Source of the DNA: Neodontobutis hainanensis | Lineage: Eukaryota > Chordata > Actinopteri > Gobiiformes > Odontobutidae | Length of the DNA: 64,000 nt | Direction: 5' to 3' | Assembly (NCBI GenBank): GCA_024349245.1 | Contig: JALDNG010000021.1 | Location: 2,371,001-2,435,000 of the forward strand | Part shown: one piece after another, positions 62,345-64,000 of the stretch | How positions within the stretch are numbered: the first letter of the stretch is position 1 | Layout: every line of letters starts with the position of its first letter | Translations under genes and position numbers: made by a program | The notes under the pieces: model-generated | Seen by the model: the letters and a program-made list of their open reading frames with translations, nothing else | Told to the model about the DNA's origin: nothing | The model's database searches: none

Positions 62345-64000
62345 TTGCATGAATAAAATGTACAGCTCCACAGAACAGAGGGAGGCCCAAAAAAAACATG
62401 GGCTTTTTTAAAAAATATCAAATTGCACAAGCAACAAAACAAAATCATACAACAAAAGTACAGCAACCTTTTCAGCCATACAATAACAGCCAGACGGATG
62501 TGTTTTTTTTTTTTGGAGGAAAGCAGTACAGAGTTTGTGCTTTATGTGTTATATTTGTTTTTATAACTCTGCAGCGGCTATTCTATCAGAGATACACACT
62601 CTGGCACGACTCTAGCTGCGCCTATTCCATCTTTAAACTGTTACTGTAAAAAAATATATAAGCTTTGCACAACTTTCCAAAGCAACTTAATCACTGTCAA
62701 TATAGTTCTATACATCATCATGCTGTTTCCTCATTTGTTTATCACCAAAGCCTTTGACCTCGAGGCGTTCGGAGACAGCTCAGTTTTTCAAAGAGTCAAT
62801 GCAGCCGCCGGGAGGAAGAGGAGGACAGGATGAAGAATGACCTTTGATGGTTTCAGGATTCAGACGCAGATGGCCGTAAAGAACAGTGTGAGAACTATTT
62901 AACAGCAGCCGAGACAAACTCAAGTCTGAAGAAGAACCACAGAAGGAAATATGTAACAATAACTGCCTTTTCACTTTTAAAACCCTCACTTTTTATGTTT
63001 TATCTGCACTTTTTTGCTGTATCATTGGATTTCTTGGATATCTTTTATGTTAAACCCTTGCTATAATCGTTATTACATAAACACTTCCTGACCAGGGGCT
63101 GCTTTTGTGAAGAAAGCAACAGGTCTTTTCCCATAAAAACCAACAAAGTGAAACACGACTGGATCATTTGTTAAAGAAAAGTCTGAGGAAGTGACCTGGA
63201 TGAAGGTGTTTTAAACTTTCTGATTTCACGGTGACAGAGGCTGTGAACGGAAAGAGCTCAGGCACAAAAAGACTGATTCTTTGCTCTGGATCGAGACTCC
63301 GACTCAAGATCTGCGGGGGTCCTTCCTCAGCTCCATTAAAAACTGAAAAGTGCTTTTGTTGTGTAATTATGGGAAGTGTAGGGAGGCTTTTAAAAAATCT
63401 AAACCTGTGGAAGAAACATGGCCAAGCACTGGTGACATTTCTTACAGAGACATCAACTAACCATCAACATCACAAACACATCATTGAACTGGTTCTAAAT
63501 CACTTTCTGGCTTTTCAAGTCATATTTAGGCAGAAGTTGAGACTTATTTATGTCTACCCCTTTTAACATTTAAAACAAAACACAATATGATACAACAAAG
63601 CAAAACAAAAACAATTCTGAAGAAAAAAACAGCTTTTATTCCTGCCATTTTTAAAATATTTAATTAACTATAATAATTTTAAATCAAATTATGTATTTAT
63701 AATATTTTATTATTTATTACATATTCAATAAACATAGCTTAGTTTTCTTTTTCATGTAAGCTAAACTTTGGAAATTTTACACATTTCTTGAAACACGTTA
63801 CCAACAAAATCTTAAAAAAACAAAGGTAAGGCTTTGTTATCTTTGTTTCTTGGAAAAGGATTACATGGGCTTAGTCAGAGTTGACTGTGTCATTTTCTGT
63901 AGGGCGATTTTACCAGGACCGTCCCGTTTTTTCCAAAGGTCTTTGTTCTGGGTCCCGATGGAAATCAAGAAAAAAACTTTGAGCAATCGCTGTCCTAAGT

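Larger units (their letters stand above)
55330..64000. other. Intergenic region upstream of ERRFI1, no recognised gene
   Basis: Apart from the repeats listed separately I find no exon chain, tRNA or other RNA gene. Open frames here (for example 57595-58065 and 63231-63566) show no conserved motif. A GC-rich block at 60070-60280 is the only exon-like patch and is unidentified. Confidence 0.5.

Overview
The window reads as teleost fish chromosomal DNA. It has short phase-consistent exons with GT-AG introns, vertebrate-type proteins, AT-rich intergenic DNA, long (TA)n and (CA)n tracts, minisatellites, and typical fish repeats (hAT-like MITEs, tRNA-derived SINE copies, an L2/CR1-type LINE relic, Rex3/RTE-like 3' ends). 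I see no prokaryotic, viral or CRISPR content. The species cannot be fixed from the sequence alone.

Three protein-coding genes account for essentially all recognisable coding sequence. (1) UBR4 (minus strand, 1-25197): the 5' 48 coding exons of the giant N-recognin E3 ligase. They give 2389 in-frame codons from the initiator Met through the UBR box and into the region after it, and the gene runs off the left edge. (2) EMC1 (plus strand, 26308-39512): complete, 23 coding exons, 965 residues, the large lumenal subunit of the ER membrane protein complex, including a 9-nt microexon. (3) ERRFI1/MIG6 (minus strand, coding 42562-45933): three coding exons encoding 336 residues of an EGFR feedback inhibitor, plus a non-coding first exon about 9 kb upstream (55107 to about 55292) behind a TATA box.

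Layout: 1-25.2 kb UBR4; 25.2-26.3 kb a 1.1-kb head-to-head promoter interval shared by UBR4 and EMC1; 26.3-39.5 kb EMC1; 39.5-42.6 kb the tail-to-tail 3' UTR zone of EMC1 and ERRFI1; 42.6-46.1 kb ERRFI1 coding exons; 46.1-55.1 kb ERRFI1 intron 1, with a 1.1-kb 20-bp minisatellite; 55.1-55.35 kb ERRFI1 first exon and promoter; 55.35-64 kb intergenic DNA with repeats and no recognised gene.

The genes do not form an operon-like system. UBR4 and EMC1 are housekeeping genes that may share a bidirectional promoter region. ERRFI1 has the promoter layout expected of an inducible immediate-early gene. I did not find a new multi-gene system. The most interesting signals are the EMC1 microexon, a diverged ERRFI1 (no CRIB segment, second phospho-tyrosine replaced, short tail), a GC-AG intron in UBR4, two structured minisatellites, an hAT-type MITE with a perfect 8-bp target duplication, and a perfect 20-bp hairpin. 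Exon boundaries were read by hand from splice signals and reading-frame continuity. Comparisons with human proteins are from memory.
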